Origin: Actinokineospora globicatena | GTDB lineage: Bacteria; Actinomycetota; Actinomycetes; Mycobacteriales; Pseudonocardiaceae | Direction: 5' to 3' | Length of the DNA: 64,000 nt | NCBI RefSeq assembly: GCF_024171945.1 | Contig: NZ_JAMTCR010000002.1 | Coordinates: 1,240,001 to 1,304,000, forward strand | In this document: piece after piece, positions 40,403 through 49,524 of the stretch | Numbering within the stretch: position 1 is the first letter of the stretch | Layout: every line of letters begins with the position of its first letter | Translations under genes and position numbers: made by a program | Notes under the pieces: model-generated | What the model was told of the DNA's origin: nothing | The model's input: the letters and a program-made list of their open reading frames with translations, nothing else | Databases searched by the model: none

Positions 40403-40816
40403 TCAGGCGGGCAGGTGCGGCCGCAGCGAGGTGAGCAGTTCTTCACGTTTCGGGACGCCGCCGACGCGCAGCAGCTCCGCCCCCGCGGCGTCCACCGCGA
40501 TGGTGGTCGGCGTCCGCAGCACCCCGAGGCGCTTGGCCAGCTCCGGCTGGTCGGTCAGGTCGACCTCGGCGTGCGCGAGGCCGGGGGTGTCGTCGACGAG
40601 ACCGGTGAGCAGCACCCTGGCCTGCCCGCAGGTCCCGCAGAACTCGGTGGTCAGCTGCACCAGCGTCACCGCGGCACCCGGGGCGAGCACCCGGCGCAGC
40701 TCGTCGGGCACCGCGCCCGCCGTGGACGGCCTGGTCCGGCCGCCGAGCGACCGGACCAGGAAACCGATGACCATGGCGACCGCCACGGTGCCCAGCGCGA
40801 CGAGGAGACCGGTCAT
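40403..40816 (-). CDS. Membrane-anchored thioredoxin-like protein (Rv0816c/ThiX-like)
   Basis: A 137-residue protein with an N-terminal transmembrane helix (about 3-22) followed by a thioredoxin fold: VTLVQLTTEFCGTCGQARVLL (redox motif C-G-T-C, near 60) and the cis-Pro segment RTPTTIAVD (near 101). The orientation places the thioredoxin domain in the cytoplasm if the N-terminus is outside; topology is uncertain. The ATG overlaps the stop of the DUF2993 gene by one base (TGATG). It matches the thioredoxin-like gene next to cysA2 in mycobacteria. Confidence 0.9.
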   Translation of the reverse strand: MTGLLVALGTVAVAMVIGFLVRSLGGRTRPSTAGAVPDELRRVLAPGAAVTLVQLTTEFCGTCGQARVLLTGLVDDTPGLAHAEVDLTDQPELAKRLGVLRTPTTIAVDAAGAELLRVGGVPKREELLTSLRPHLPA

Positions 40817-41706
40817 CAGCGGCCCAGCACCAGGTTCTCGGCCTTGCCCTTGACCGAGAGCACCCCGCGCTCCACGGTGACGGCCGTCGGCGTGACCTTG
40901 AACGGCAGGCTGCCCGGGTCGAGCTTGCGGGCGAACAGCTCCAGCACCTTCCCCTGGATCGCCGTCGGCAGCTTCACGTCCGACCCGCCGTTGCGCAGCT
41001 CGAGGCGCTTCGGGGTGATGGTGACGACCCCGTCGGCCAGCGAGACGATCGAGAACACGCACAGCTCGGTCTCCTGGCCCGCGATCGCCACGGTGCCGCA
41101 CAGCTTCACCCCGGCGGTGGTGCCCTCCTGGTCGGCGACCTCCGCGCCGTCCTCCTCGGTCTCCTCGCCGTCGGCGGGCGCGGTGTTGACCGTCTTCTCG
41201 CTCACCGGGTCGATGGTCAGGTTCGTGATGGCCGAGACGACCTCGTTGGAGTTCTCCTGGATCGCCCGGTTCACGTCCGATGCCTTGATCCGCACCTGGC
41301 CCTCGACCTCGCGGATCGGCACCTGGGTCAGCGAGCCGCCGACCAGGTCCGACAGCGGAGCCTGCACCCCGCGCAGGTCGGCGTGCACGTCGACGTCGCG
41401 CAGGGTGTCCTTCACCGGGACGCCCTTGGCGTCGATGGTCACCAGGTCGTACTCCCCGGAGGCCGCCTGCAGCAGGAACGAGAACCCGCCGACCTTCACC
41501 GACGGGTGGTCGCGCAGGTCGAACTGCTGCTGCGCGCGCTTGGACACCTCGTGCTCGAACACCGCCGCCGCGCCGAAGTCGGCCGCGACCAGCAGCGCCA
41601 CCAGCACCAGCAGCGCGATGACGAGCCTGCGCACCGCCTTCGAGCGGCGTCGGGGCGCCGCGGGCGGCCCACCCGTGTTCGCGCCGGAGTTCGTCATCGT
41701 CGTCAT
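40816..41706 (-). CDS. DUF2993 (LmeA-like) envelope protein
   Basis: A 296-residue protein with a basic N-terminus (PRRRSKAVRR), one transmembrane or signal helix (about 27-48) and an exported domain of the DUF2993 family (DHPSVKVGGFSFLLQAASGEYD, near 66-87; LELRNGGSDVKLP, near 240). The mycobacterial homologue LmeA (Rv0817c) supports lipomannan elongation in the periplasm. This copy has an unusual acidic insertion (GEETEEDGAEVADQEG, near 182-197). The ATG at 41706 is used here because the longer frame lacks a ribosome site. It is translationally coupled to the thioredoxin-like gene. Confidence 0.87.
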   Translation of the reverse strand: MTTMTNSGANTGGPPAAPRRRSKAVRRLVIALLVLVALLVAADFGAAAVFEHEVSKRAQQQFDLRDHPSVKVGGFSFLLQAASGEYDLVTIDAKGVPVKDTLRDVDVHADLRGVQAPLSDLVGGSLTQVPIREVEGQVRIKASDVNRAIQENSNEVVSAITNLTIDPVSEKTVNTAPADGEETEEDGAEVADQEGTTAGVKLCGTVAIAGQETELCVFSIVSLADGVVTITPKRLELRNGGSDVKLPTAIQGKVLELFARKLDPGSLPFKVTPTAVTVERGVLSVKGKAENLVLGR

Positions 41707-42155
41707 CCCGTCACCCGTCTTTGTCACGTCACGTCCACTGCCGCGTACCCGCCGCACCACAGCTACCTACCCGCTGCGGGCCCCTACGGCACGCCCCCAT
41801 GATTGCGCAGCCGGTCCGGCCCGCGTCCAGAGGACGTGCCGGGGCCGCGCGGCGTTGCCCGAGGCGCCGGTCGGCGGGGTGACACACCATTCACAAATCG
41901 AATTCCGGACGTCCGGCTAATCCGCCGATCGCGGGTGGCGCACAGGTGGACGCAGGATTTACCCCGCCGTAACACCACCCCGCTGAGCTGGGCGGTCGTG
42001 CCGGTCCACGCCGCCGCGCGTGTGACGCGGACGTCACGGGCACGACAGTCGCGTGAACTCCGGGCTATTGTCCTGACCAGCCGAAATCGCCACCCCGACC
42101 CGGGGCCGCACCCCAACGCCGCGGCGCGGATTCACGCAAGAGAGGCGGACTCGTG
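41707..42155. other. 449-bp divergent intergenic region (LmeA-like / glnR)
   Basis: No gene seen. It holds a perfect 12-bp palindrome CCGGACGTCCGG (41905-41916), an inverted repeat GTGACG-N4-CGTCAC (42022-42037) and a TATTGT box (42066-42071) that may be the glnR -10. Confidence 0.6.
42022..42071 (+). promoter_or_regulatory. Candidate glnR promoter with upstream inverted repeat
   Basis: TATTGT at 42066-42071 is a good -10; the start point would be near 42077, leaving a ~79-base leader. GTGACG/CGTCAC (42022-42027 and 42032-42037) sits about 40-55 bases upstream of that start, a position suited to an operator or activator site. Confidence 0.45.
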
Positions 42156-42881
42156 ATGAGCCTCGACCTGCTGCTGCTGACCGCCGACCCCGAGCCCGCG
42201 ACCGTGGTGCCGTCGCTCACGCTCCTCCCGCACACCGTGCGCACCCAGGCCCCCGAGGTCACCGCCCTGCTCGAGGCGGGCTCGCGCGACGCCGTGATCG
42301 TGGACGCGCGCACCGACCTCGTCGCGGCCAAGAGCCTGTGCAGGCTGCTGACCAGCGGCGGCGACAGCGCCCCCGTCCTCGCCGTCGTCACCGAGGGCGG
42401 GCTGGTCGCGGTCACCAGCGACTGGCGCGTCGACGAGATCCTGCTGCCGACCGCCGGTCCCGCCGAGGTCGACACCCGGCTGCGGCTGCTGACCACCCGC
42501 GGCCCCGCCGGTGCCCCCGTCGACGGCGCGCTGCGCCTCGGTGAGCTGGTCATCGACGAGGCCACCTACATGGCCCGGCTGCGCGGCCGCCCGCTCGACC
42601 TCACCTACAAGGAGTTCGAGCTGCTCAAGTACCTCGCCCAGCACGCGGGCCGGGTGTTCACCCGGGCGCAGCTGCTGCAGGAGGTCTGGGGCTACGACTT
42701 CTTCGGCGGCACCCGCACCGTCGACGTGCACGTCCGGCGGCTGCGCGCCAAGCTCGGCGTCGAGCACGAGCAGCTCATCGGCACCGTGCGCAACGTCGGC
42801 TACAAGTTCGTCCAGCCGCCCAAGGCCGGTGCCCGCCGCGAGCTGTCCCACGACCCGGACCGCAGGCGCGTCGACGTCTGA
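42156..42881 (+). CDS. glnR: GlnR-type OmpR-family transcriptional regulator
   Basis: The global nitrogen regulator of actinobacteria, activating ammonium assimilation genes. The 241-residue protein has an atypical receiver (1-110) in which only the central Asp (VIVDARTDL, near 50) is preserved, as in GlnR orphans that are not phosphorylated by a kinase. The winged-helix DNA-binding domain follows ([24 protein letters not shown], near 150; [22 protein letters not shown]). ATG 42156 or GTG 42153 is the start, behind AGAGAGG. It matches Rv0818 in the conserved block. No cognate kinase is adjacent. Confidence 0.92.
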   Translation: MSLDLLLLTADPEPATVVPSLTLLPHTVRTQAPEVTALLEAGSRDAVIVDARTDLVAAKSLCRLLTSGGDSAPVLAVVTEGGLVAVTSDWRVDEILLPTAGPAEVDTRLRLLTTRGPAGAPVDGALRLGELVIDEATYMARLRGRPLDLTYKEFELLKYLAQHAGRVFTRAQLLQEVWGYDFFGGTRTVDVHVRRLRAKLGVEHEQLIGTVRNVGYKFVQPPKAGARRELSHDPDRRRVDV

Positions 42882-42897
42882 GCGCCGCGGATCTGGG

Positions 42898-42903
42898 TAG
42901 GTT
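42898..42903 (+). promoter_or_regulatory. -10 element (TAGGTT) of leaderless mshD
   Basis: TAGGTT is followed by seven bases and GTG 42911, with no Shine-Dalgarno. mshD may therefore be transcribed on its own as well as from the glnR side. Confidence 0.6.
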
Positions 42904-42910
42904 CGGTGGT

Positions 42911-43807
42911 GTGACCGACCTGACCTGGCGCCCCGACAGCCCCGACGCCGCGGCTGAGATCCGCCCGCTGCTGCTCGCGGTGGCGGCGGCCGACGGCAGA
43001 CCCGAGGTCACCGGGGGCGCTCCGCTGCCGCGCGAGTTCCGCGGCGGCGAGCACCTGCTGGCCACCGACGGGATCGAGCTCGTCGGCTACGCCCACCTGG
43101 ACACCGACGGCGACTCCTTCGGTCGCCAGGTCGCCGAGGTCCTCGTGCGGCCGGACGCGCGCAGGCGGGGCGTGGGTTCCGCGCTCGTCGACGCGGTCAT
43201 CGCGCGGGCGGCCGACGGGACCCGGTTCTGGGCGCACGGCGACCACCCCGGGGCAGCGCGCATCGCCGAGCGGCAGGGCCTGTCACGGGTTCGCGAGCTG
43301 CTGACGATGCGCATCGACCTCGCCGAGACCGACCTACCTGACCCGGTGTGGCGCGAGGGCGTGCGGGTGCGGACCTTCGAGACCGGTCGGGACGAGGCCG
43401 CCGTGGTCGAGGTGAACAAGAAGGCCTTCGACTGGCACCCCGAGCAGGGCGCGCTGACCGTCGCCGATGTGGAGGCGACCGAGGCCGAGGCGTGGTTCGA
43501 CCCGGCGGGGTTCTTCCTGGCTGTGGACCCGGACGACCAGGTGCTCGGGTTCCACTGGACCAAGGTGCACCCGGGCGGTGTCGGCGAGGTCTACGTCGTC
43601 GGTGTCGACCCGGGCGCGCAGGGCGGTGGGCTCGGCAAGGCGCTGACCCTGGCCGGGCTCGCGCACCTGCGGTCGCTGGGGCTGACCGAGGTCATCCTCT
43701 ACGTCGAGTCCGACAACGCCCCCGCGGTTGCTGTTTACAGCCGATTGGGGTTCACCCGTTCGGCCGCCGACGTTCAATATGCACGTGCAGAAGCACCGAG
43801 CGTCTAG
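42911..43807 (+). CDS. mshD: Mycothiol synthase MshD
   Basis: Acetylates the cysteine of Cys-GlcN-Ins with acetyl-CoA in the last step of mycothiol synthesis. The 298-residue protein has two GNAT domains: the N-terminal one with VRPDARRRGVGSALVDA (near 78-94) and the C-terminal active one with VYVVGVDPGAQGGGLGKALT (near 229) and LYVESDNAPAVAVYSRLGF (near 258-276). A KKAFDWHPEQG segment lies near 177. Mycothiol is the main thiol of actinomycetes, which helps place the organism. It lies 29 bases after glnR. Confidence 0.95.
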   Translation: MTDLTWRPDSPDAAAEIRPLLLAVAAADGRPEVTGGAPLPREFRGGEHLLATDGIELVGYAHLDTDGDSFGRQVAEVLVRPDARRRGVGSALVDAVIARAADGTRFWAHGDHPGAARIAERQGLSRVRELLTMRIDLAETDLPDPVWREGVRVRTFETGRDEAAVVEVNKKAFDWHPEQGALTVADVEATEAEAWFDPAGFFLAVDPDDQVLGFHWTKVHPGGVGEVYVVGVDPGAQGGGLGKALTLAGLAHLRSLGLTEVILYVESDNAPAVAVYSRLGFTRSAADVQYARAEAPSV

Positions 43808-43891
43808 TCGGTTACTCAGCGCATACGTACAGGTCACGACAAAGCCACGACCAGGCGACGCGCATATCGCAACGGTCACGAAAACGGGCTT

Positions 43892-43913
43892 GTTCACCCT
43901 GCGTTCACCCCGT
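43892..43913 (+). promoter_or_regulatory. PHO box: two 11-bp direct repeats upstream of pstS
   Basis: GTTCACCCTGC at 43892-43902 is followed at once by GTTCACCCCGT at 43903-43913, the 11-nt GTTCAYY direct-repeat unit bound by PhoP in Streptomyces and relatives. It lies about 100 bases before the pstS start, so phosphate starvation should activate pstSCAB. Confidence 0.85.
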
Positions 43914-44013
43914 CAAGGGCATTCGTCCACTAGTGCTGCCTAGCGTCGCGGCGAGGCGGCGGACGTAGGGTCACGTCGCGACCTGAGAACACTCCTGCCT
44001 GGAGGAAGACACC

Positions 44014-45141
44014 GTGATCAGCAAGCGGCCAGTGTCCGTGCTCGGCCTCGTCGCGGCGGGCGCACTCGCGCTCACCGCGTGCGGCAGCGACAACAACACC
44101 CCGGCGGGTGGCAACAACTCCGCTGCCCCCGCGCCGACCGCCACGACCCAGGTCGAGTGCGGTGGCAAGAAGGACCTCGTCGCTGAGGGCTCCAGCGCGC
44201 AGAAGGGCGCCATCGAGGCCTTCGTCGCGGCCTACGGCGCCAAGTGCTCCGGCCAGCAGTTGGCCTACACCCCCTCCGGCTCCGGCGCGGGTGTCAAGCA
44301 GTTCACCGGCGGCATCGTCGACATCGGCGGCTCCGACTCCCCGCTGAACAAGGACAAGGGCGAGGTCGAGAAGGCGGCCGAGCGCTGCAAGGGCAACCCG
44401 GCGTGGAACCTGCCGCTGGTCTTCGGCCCGGTCGGCATCGCCTACAAGCTCGACGGCGTCACCAGCGTCACGCTGACCGGCGAGGTCGCGGCCAAGATCT
44501 TCAGCGGCGCGGTCACCAAGTGGAACGACCCGGCCATCGCCGCGGTCAACACCGGCGCCACCTTGCCGGACAAGGCCATCACCGTCATCTACCGCGGTGA
44601 CGAGTCGGGCACCACCGACAACTTCCAGAAGTACCTGAAGGCCGCGGGCAAGGGCGCGTGGACCAAGGACGCGGGCAAGAAGTTCAACGGCGGCGTCGGC
44701 CAGGGTGCCCAGGGCTCCGCGGGTGTCGCGGACGCCATCAGCGCCGGTGACGGCACCATCGGCTACATCGAGTGGTCCTACGTCCAGGACAAGAAGCTCT
44801 CCGCCGCCAAGCTGGACAGCGGTTCGGGCGCGGTCGAGCTCGGCGCCCAGGGTGCCGCCGCGGCGATCAAGTCCGCCAAGGTCAAGGGTGAGGGCCACGA
44901 CCTCGTCCTCGACCTCGACGCCCTCTACGCCAGCAACACCGCCGGTGCGTACCCGCTGGTGCTCGCGACCTACGAGATCGTCTGCTCCAAGGGCTACGAC
45001 GCCGACACCGCCAAGGCCGTCAAGGCGTTCCTGAACGTGGCCGCCACCGACGGCCAGAGCGCGCTGGCGGACGCGGGCTACGTCCCGCTGCCCGACGAGT
45101 TCCAGGCCAAGCTGCTCGACGCCATCAAGGCCATCGCGTAA
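44014..45141 (+). CDS. pstS: Phosphate ABC transporter substrate-binding lipoprotein PstS
   Basis: Binds extracellular phosphate for the Pst importer. The 375-residue protein has a lipoprotein signal (LALTACG, Cys near 23), then [20 protein letters not shown] (near 55) and [16 protein letters not shown] with the phosphate-binding Ser/Gly loops (near 88), IGGSDSPL (near 106) and [16 protein letters not shown] (near 190). GTG 44014 is preceded by TGGAGGAAG. It heads the pstSCAB operon and carries a PHO box. The length and order are usual for actinobacteria. Confidence 0.96.
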   Translation: MISKRPVSVLGLVAAGALALTACGSDNNTPAGGNNSAAPAPTATTQVECGGKKDLVAEGSSAQKGAIEAFVAAYGAKCSGQQLAYTPSGSGAGVKQFTGGIVDIGGSDSPLNKDKGEVEKAAERCKGNPAWNLPLVFGPVGIAYKLDGVTSVTLTGEVAAKIFSGAVTKWNDPAIAAVNTGATLPDKAITVIYRGDESGTTDNFQKYLKAAGKGAWTKDAGKKFNGGVGQGAQGSAGVADAISAGDGTIGYIEWSYVQDKKLSAAKLDSGSGAVELGAQGAAAAIKSAKVKGEGHDLVLDLDALYASNTAGAYPLVLATYEIVCSKGYDADTAKAVKAFLNVAATDGQSALADAGYVPLPDEFQAKLLDAIKAIA

Positions 45142-45179
45142 GTCCACCTGGCACACTGCGAGTCGAGAACGACGACGAC

Positions 45180-46253
45180 ATGAGCGATTCCGACACTGTC
45201 GGACGCCCCGGCGCCCCTGGTTTAGCCAGGGGCGCCCGGGGCGGCGCGGCGCCCGACACCGCACCGGAGGCACCGATTTCCACTCCGCAGGGTTCTGGCG
45301 GGACCCCCGCCCAACCCCCCAAGGTGATCACCCGTCCGGGTGACAAGATCTTCAAGGCGTTGACCGTCGGTTCCGGCGTCTTCGTCGTCGCCATGATCGC
45401 GCTCATCGGGGTCTTCCTGCTCATCCAGGCGATCCCCTCGCTCGCGGACAACCAGGCCAACTTCCTGTTCGGCCGGGACTGGGACGCCGACCCCGAGGGC
45501 GGTCTCGCCTTCGGCGTGCTCGACCTGCTCCTGGTCACCGTGTTCAGCTCGGTCTTCGCGCTGATCATCGCGATGCCGGTCTCGCTGGGCATCGCGCTGT
45601 TCCTCACCCAGTACGCCCCGCGCAGGCTCGCCAGGCCGTTCGCCTACCTGGTCGACCTGCTCGCCGCGGTCCCCTCCATCATCTACGGCCTCTGGGGCGC
45701 CTACGTGCTGGCGCCCGCGCTCGCGCCGGTCAGCACCTGGCTCAACGAGAACCTCGGGTTCATCCCGCTGTTCGCCACCGGCACCTCCAACCTGGCCATC
45801 GGCCAGACGATCTTCACGGCGGGCATCGTGCTCGCGGTCATGCTGCTGCCGATCATCACCGCGATCAGCCGCGAGGTCTTCGACCGCACCCCGCCGATGC
45901 AGGTCGAGGGCGCGCTCGCGCTCGGCGCCACCAAGTGGGAGGTCGTTCGGACCACCGTGCTGCCCTTCGGCCGCGCGGGCTACATCAGCGCCTCCATGCT
46001 CGGCCTCGGCCGTGCGCTCGGCGAGACCATCGCGGTGCTGATCATCCTCAGCTCCACCACGTCGCACTTCGGCTTCAGCCTCTTCGACGGCGGTGACACC
46101 ATCGCGTCCAAGATCGCCCGCGCCGCCCAGGAGTTCAACGACCCGCGCGGCGCCGGTGCCTACATCGCCGCGGGCCTGGTGCTGTTCGTGCTCACCTTCG
46201 TGGTCAACGCGTTCGCCCGGTCCATCATCGCCGGCCACAAGGAGTACGAATGA
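45180..46253 (+). CDS. pstC: Phosphate ABC transporter permease PstC
   Basis: One of two membrane subunits of the Pst importer. The 357-residue protein has a Gly/Pro/Ala-rich cytoplasmic N-terminal extension (1-50), then six transmembrane helices; the permease loop [20 protein letters not shown] (near 242-261) contacts PstB. The ATG at 45180 has only a weak ribosome site, and a perfect 11-bp hairpin lies inside the first 20 codons (45210-45236), so translation or transcription into pstC may be damped relative to pstS. It overlaps pstA by ATGA. Confidence 0.95.
   Translation: MSDSDTVGRPGAPGLARGARGGAAPDTAPEAPISTPQGSGGTPAQPPKVITRPGDKIFKALTVGSGVFVVAMIALIGVFLLIQAIPSLADNQANFLFGRDWDADPEGGLAFGVLDLLLVTVFSSVFALIIAMPVSLGIALFLTQYAPRRLARPFAYLVDLLAAVPSIIYGLWGAYVLAPALAPVSTWLNENLGFIPLFATGTSNLAIGQTIFTAGIVLAVMLLPIITAISREVFDRTPPMQVEGALALGATKWEVVRTTVLPFGRAGYISASMLGLGRALGETIAVLIILSSTTSHFGFSLFDGGDTIASKIARAAQEFNDPRGAGAYIAAGLVLFVLTFVVNAFARSIIAGHKEYE
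45210..45236 (+). promoter_or_regulatory. Perfect hairpin inside the 5' end of pstC
   Basis: Arms 45210-45220 and 45226-45236 match exactly over 11 bases around a TTTAG loop. It begins 31 bases after the pstC ATG. There is no T-run, so attenuation by structure or protection of the pstS mRNA 3' end are both possible. Confidence 0.5.
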
Positions 46254-47161
46254 GCACCGCGACCGACCTGAACCGGCCCGCGGCGCCGCCCGCGTTCCAG
46301 GAGATCAACTCCTCCCGCCGGTTCAAGAACCGGCTGGCCACCATCCTGGTCGGACTCACCTTCGTGCTCGCCCTCGCGCCGCTGGTGTGGCTGCTGATCA
46401 CCGTCATCGCCAAGGGCTTCCAGTACGTCCTCAACGCCGACTGGTGGCAGAAGTCGCTCGCCGGGCTCACCTCCCGCCAGTTCGGCGGCGGCGTTTACCA
46501 CGCGATCATCGGCACCCTGCTGCAGGGCCTGATCTGCGCCGTCATCGCGGTGCCGATCGCCATCCTGGTCGCGGTGTACCTGGTCGAGTACGGCAAGCAG
46601 TCCCGGCTGGCCAAGGCGGTGACCTTCACCGTCGACATCCTCTCCGGCGTCCCGTCGATCGTCGCCGCGCTGTTCATCTACGCGCTGTGCATCACCACCC
46701 TCGGCATGCCGCGCAGCGCGTTCGCGGTGTCGCTCGCCCTGGTGCTGCTGATGATCCCGGTCGTCGTGCGCACCACCGAGGAACTGCTCAAGATCGTCCC
46801 GGACGAACTGCGCGAGGCCGCCTACGCGCTCGGCGTGCCCAAGTGGAAGACCATCGTCAAGATCGTCATCCCGACCGCGATGTCCGGCATCATCACCGGC
46901 ATCTCGCTGGCCATCGCCCGCGTCATGGGTGAGACCGCGCCGGTGCTGGTGCTCGTCGGCTACACCACGTTCATCAACTACGACCCGTTCGGCGGCTCCA
47001 TGGCGTCGCTGCCGCTGCTGATGACCTCGGAGCGGCTGACCACCAACGAGGTCGGCGAGGCAAGGGTCTGGGGCGCGGCGGTCACGCTGATCCTCATCAT
47101 CACCGTGTTCAACCTGCTGGGATCGCTGATCTCGCGGCTGACCTCTCTGAAGACGAAGTAG
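46250..47161 (+). CDS. pstA: Phosphate ABC transporter permease PstA
   Basis: Second membrane subunit of the Pst importer, 303 residues. Six transmembrane helices follow a short polar N-terminus. The family segments [17 protein letters not shown] (near 137), the coupling loop [23 protein letters not shown] (near 184-206) and [15 protein letters not shown] (near 222) are present. It overlaps pstC by ATGA and is followed by pstB after 8 bases, giving equal expression of the membrane and ATPase parts. Confidence 0.96.
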   Translation: MSTATDLNRPAAPPAFQEINSSRRFKNRLATILVGLTFVLALAPLVWLLITVIAKGFQYVLNADWWQKSLAGLTSRQFGGGVYHAIIGTLLQGLICAVIAVPIAILVAVYLVEYGKQSRLAKAVTFTVDILSGVPSIVAALFIYALCITTLGMPRSAFAVSLALVLLMIPVVVRTTEELLKIVPDELREAAYALGVPKWKTIVKIVIPTAMSGIITGISLAIARVMGETAPVLVLVGYTTFINYDPFGGSMASLPLLMTSERLTTNEVGEARVWGAAVTLILIITVFNLLGSLISRLTSLKTK

Positions 47162-47169
47162 GCGGGACA

Positions 47170-47946
47170 ATGGCCAAGCGCATCGATGTCAAGGACCTCA
47201 ACCTCTTCTACGGCAAGTTCCACGCCGTCGACGGGGTGTCGCTGGCGGTACCGCCGCGCAACGTGACCGCCTTCATCGGCCCGTCCGGGTGCGGCAAGTC
47301 CACCGTGCTCCGCTCCCTCAACCGCATGCACGAGGTCATCCCCGGCGCCCGCGCCGAGGGCAAGGTCCTGCTCGACGGCGAGGACATCTACGCCTCCACC
47401 GTGGACCCGGTCTCCGTGCGCCGCACCATCGGCATGGTGTTCCAGCGCCCCAACCCGTTCCCCACCATGTCCATCCGCGACAACGTCGTGGCCGGGCTCA
47501 AGCTCGCCGGTGAGCGCAACGGCAAGAAGCTCGACGAGGTCGCCGAACAGGCCCTGCGCGGCGCCAACCTCTGGGCCGAGGTCAAGGACCGCCTCAACCG
47601 CCCCGGCGGCGGCCTCTCCGGCGGCCAGCAGCAGCGCCTCTGCATCGCCCGCGCCATCGCCGTCCAACCCGACGTCCTGCTGATGGACGAGCCCTGCTCC
47701 GCCCTGGACCCCATCTCCACCCTGGCGATCGAGGACCTCATCCAGGAGCTGAAGAAGGACTTCACCATCGTCATCGTCACCCACAACATGCAACAAGCCG
47801 CCCGCGTCAGCGACCAGACCGCCTTCTTCAACCTCGCAGGCGTCGGCCAACCCGGCCGCCTCGTCGAACTCGACGACACCGAGCGCATCTTCTCCAACCC
47901 CACCCAAAAAGCCACCGAAGACTACATCTCCGGCCGCTTCGGCTGA
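47170..47946 (+). CDS. pstB: Phosphate ABC transporter ATPase PstB
   Basis: ATPase that drives phosphate import through PstCA. In the 258-residue protein, Walker A is GPSGCGKST (residues 37-45), the Q-loop is FQRPNPFP (near 92), the signature is LSGGQQQR (near 150) and Walker B is [12 protein letters not shown] (near 170), followed by the switch His in [25 protein letters not shown] precedes the ATG. A strong terminator follows the stop. In mycobacteria phoU comes next; here a T7SS-associated cluster separates them. Confidence 0.97.
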   Translation: MAKRIDVKDLNLFYGKFHAVDGVSLAVPPRNVTAFIGPSGCGKSTVLRSLNRMHEVIPGARAEGKVLLDGEDIYASTVDPVSVRRTIGMVFQRPNPFPTMSIRDNVVAGLKLAGERNGKKLDEVAEQALRGANLWAEVKDRLNRPGGGLSGGQQQRLCIARAIAVQPDVLLMDEPCSALDPISTLAIEDLIQELKKDFTIVIVTHNMQQAARVSDQTAFFNLAGVGQPGRLVELDDTERIFSNPTQKATEDYISGRFG

Positions 47947-47961
47947 TCCCCTCTCGACCAC

Positions 47962-47994
47962 ACGGGGCTGGGTGCACCACGCACCCAGCCCCGT
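47962..47994 (+). terminator. Strong terminator after pstB
   Basis: Perfect 14-bp arms (47962-47975 and 47981-47994) with an ACCAC loop, followed by TGTGCTTT. It closes the pstSCAB operon. Confidence 0.85.
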
Positions 47995-48468
47995 TGTGCT
48001 TTCCATTGCATTGCCCTAAGCCTCCGCCAACAACGTTGGCCCCAAGACGCCCGCTACCGACGTTGGCCGACACCCGCTCCACCACGGCGCTGGTGCCAAG
48101 TGCTCGATGGGGCGGACTTGTTTTGTGTGGGGGGACGGCACCCGTAGCGTCGACAGGCAGCAGGGAGGGCCGCTCTGTGGCCCCCTGCTTTTAGCCCTTC
48201 CCCGGGTGTCGTAGGGGCCCCGCGCAAAACAAGTTCGCCCCATCGAGCTCTTCGCATTCTCGCGCCTAGCTGCAATGCCGAAGGCGAGCCGACCTCCCCG
48301 CGATGGCGCAGCCGAGCAGTATCCCTTGCCCAGCCACCCCCACCCCCTCGACCATCGAGGCACACTGCTCCAGACGGGCGACTTGCCAGGAGTCCGGACC
48401 GCGCCTGAGATGTCATTGGTACCGTCCCGGCGGGGTCCGCTCACCGTCGATTGTCGTTGGGGAGATCA
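47995..48468. other. 474-bp intergenic region after pst, holding repeat copy B
   Basis: No gene is supported. Most of it is the structured repeat (48026-48293). The remaining ~175 bases before the lipoprotein gene should contain its promoter, but I see no clear -10/-35. Frames on either strand here are products of the repeat. Confidence 0.65.
48026..48293 (-). repeat. Dispersed structured repeat, copy B (inverted relative to copy A)
   Basis: The reverse complement of this segment aligns along its whole length with 30319-30584, including the CTCGATGGGGCG-bounded inverted-repeat arms (48102-48128 and about 48220-48247), the central AAGGGCTAAAAGCAG block and the terminal CCAAC/GTTGG near-palindrome. 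Differences are mostly substitutions and one- or two-base indels, and paired positions tend to stay complementary. It lies just beyond the pstB terminator. Confidence 0.85.
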
Positions 48469-49011
48469 GTGAGCCGTCCTTGGCATGTCCCGGCCGCCCT
48501 GCTCGTGGCGCTGTGCGCCGCCTGCTCGTCGCAGACCGCGGGCACCCCCGTCCCCGCCGCGGGCGCGCCGACCGGGCCCACCTCGACCAACCGCCGACCG
48601 GTGCCCGACCCGCGGGTCCTGCAGGCCGCGCAGCCGTGCGAGCTGCTGCCCGCCGCCGCGCTGCGGCCGCTCGGCATCACCGGCGCGGGCAAGTCGACCA
48701 GCACCTCCAAGTCCCGCCAGTGCGAGTGGCGGGTCGAGAAGGGCACCGTCGCCGAGAGCTACACCATCGCTGTGGTGATCTACGAGTCGACCGGGGTCGC
48801 CGACATCAAGACCGACAAGGAGATCGAGTACCTCAACGTCGGCGAGCACGAGGCGGCCCGCTACTTCACCAGGGGAACGGCGGGCTGCGCCCTCGGCCTG
48901 GGCATCACCCCCACCTCCCGGGTGGACGTCCAGGCCACCGGCGAGGACCCCGAGGCGCTGTGCGGCCCGGCCATGGAGGCCGCCAAGCAGGTCGAACCCG
49001 CCCTGCCCTGA
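48469..49011 (+). CDS. DUF3558-type lipoprotein of the third T7SS-associated cluster (copy 1)
   Basis: A 180-residue predicted lipoprotein. The signal peptide ends LCAAC (Cys near 19), then a Ser/Pro-rich linker and a DUF3558-like domain with QPCELLPAAALRPLG (near 56), CEWRVEKGTVAESYTIAV (near 85-102) and a C-terminal CGPAMEAAKQVEPALP. The GTG at 48469 has TTGGGGAG upstream. The protein at 49525-50079 is a clear paralogue with the same Cys positions. It opens a five-gene plus-strand cluster (lipoprotein, PE-like, lipoprotein, PPE-like, EspG). The function is unknown. Confidence 0.82.
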   Translation: MSRPWHVPAALLVALCAACSSQTAGTPVPAAGAPTGPTSTNRRPVPDPRVLQAAQPCELLPAAALRPLGITGAGKSTSTSKSRQCEWRVEKGTVAESYTIAVVIYESTGVADIKTDKEIEYLNVGEHEAARYFTRGTAGCALGLGITPTSRVDVQATGEDPEALCGPAMEAAKQVEPALP

Positions 49012-49109
49012 CGGAACCGGACACCACCCCGGATGCGTCACAACCAGGACGGGCCCCACGGGCAGTTGGTACGGTGCCCACGGAGTCCGAACGGTTTTCG
49101 GGGGCAACG

Positions 49110-49490
49110 ATGTACATCGACGAAGGGCCGGGCGCCCCGCTCAGCGCCATCGGCCGCGCCATGAACGACTTCGCGGGCAACGCCGCCTCCGGCCGCTTCG
49201 CCGTCAACGAACGCGGCGGCGAGGCCCTCTTGGCCGCCATCCGCAACATGGCCGCCTGGGTCGACAGCCAGTCCAACCGGCTGCGTGCCCTCGCTCAGAC
49301 TCCCCAGCTCGGAACCTCGAACAACGCCCAGGTCATGAAACCCTACATGCAGCAGGTCGCCGTTGACGATCAGGGCTTCCTCACGCAGTTGACCAGCTTT
49401 CGCGAGTCCCTGGTCAAGGCCGAGGAAGGCATCAAGCAGGCGATGGCGAACTACCGGCAGACCGATGACGAGAACGCGATCCGGTACTGA
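49110..49490 (+). CDS. PE-like small helical protein of the third T7SS-associated cluster
   Basis: A 126-residue protein, identical in length to the one at 10595-10975. Two predicted long helices lie at about 34-66 (GGEALLAAIRNMAAWVDSQSN) and 85-118 (ending SLVKAEEGIKQAMANY). CGGGGG precedes the ATG. It has no signal peptide. The gene order relative to the PPE-like and espG genes matches the first cluster, apart from an inserted lipoprotein gene. Assignment to the PE/ESX family is by length, helical pattern and context rather than a clear motif. Confidence 0.65.
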   Translation: MYIDEGPGAPLSAIGRAMNDFAGNAASGRFAVNERGGEALLAAIRNMAAWVDSQSNRLRALAQTPQLGTSNNAQVMKPYMQQVAVDDQGFLTQLTSFRESLVKAEEGIKQAMANYRQTDDENAIRY

Positions 49491-49524
49491 TGGGGTGCGC
49501 GCGGCAATGACGTATGGGGGGTCA

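Noticed and set aside
48016..48444. Protein-like frames inside the dispersed repeat (for example with SSMGRT)
   Set aside because: The corresponding frame in the other copy is broken by indels and no start/ribosome site is shared, so the similarity is at DNA/RNA level.
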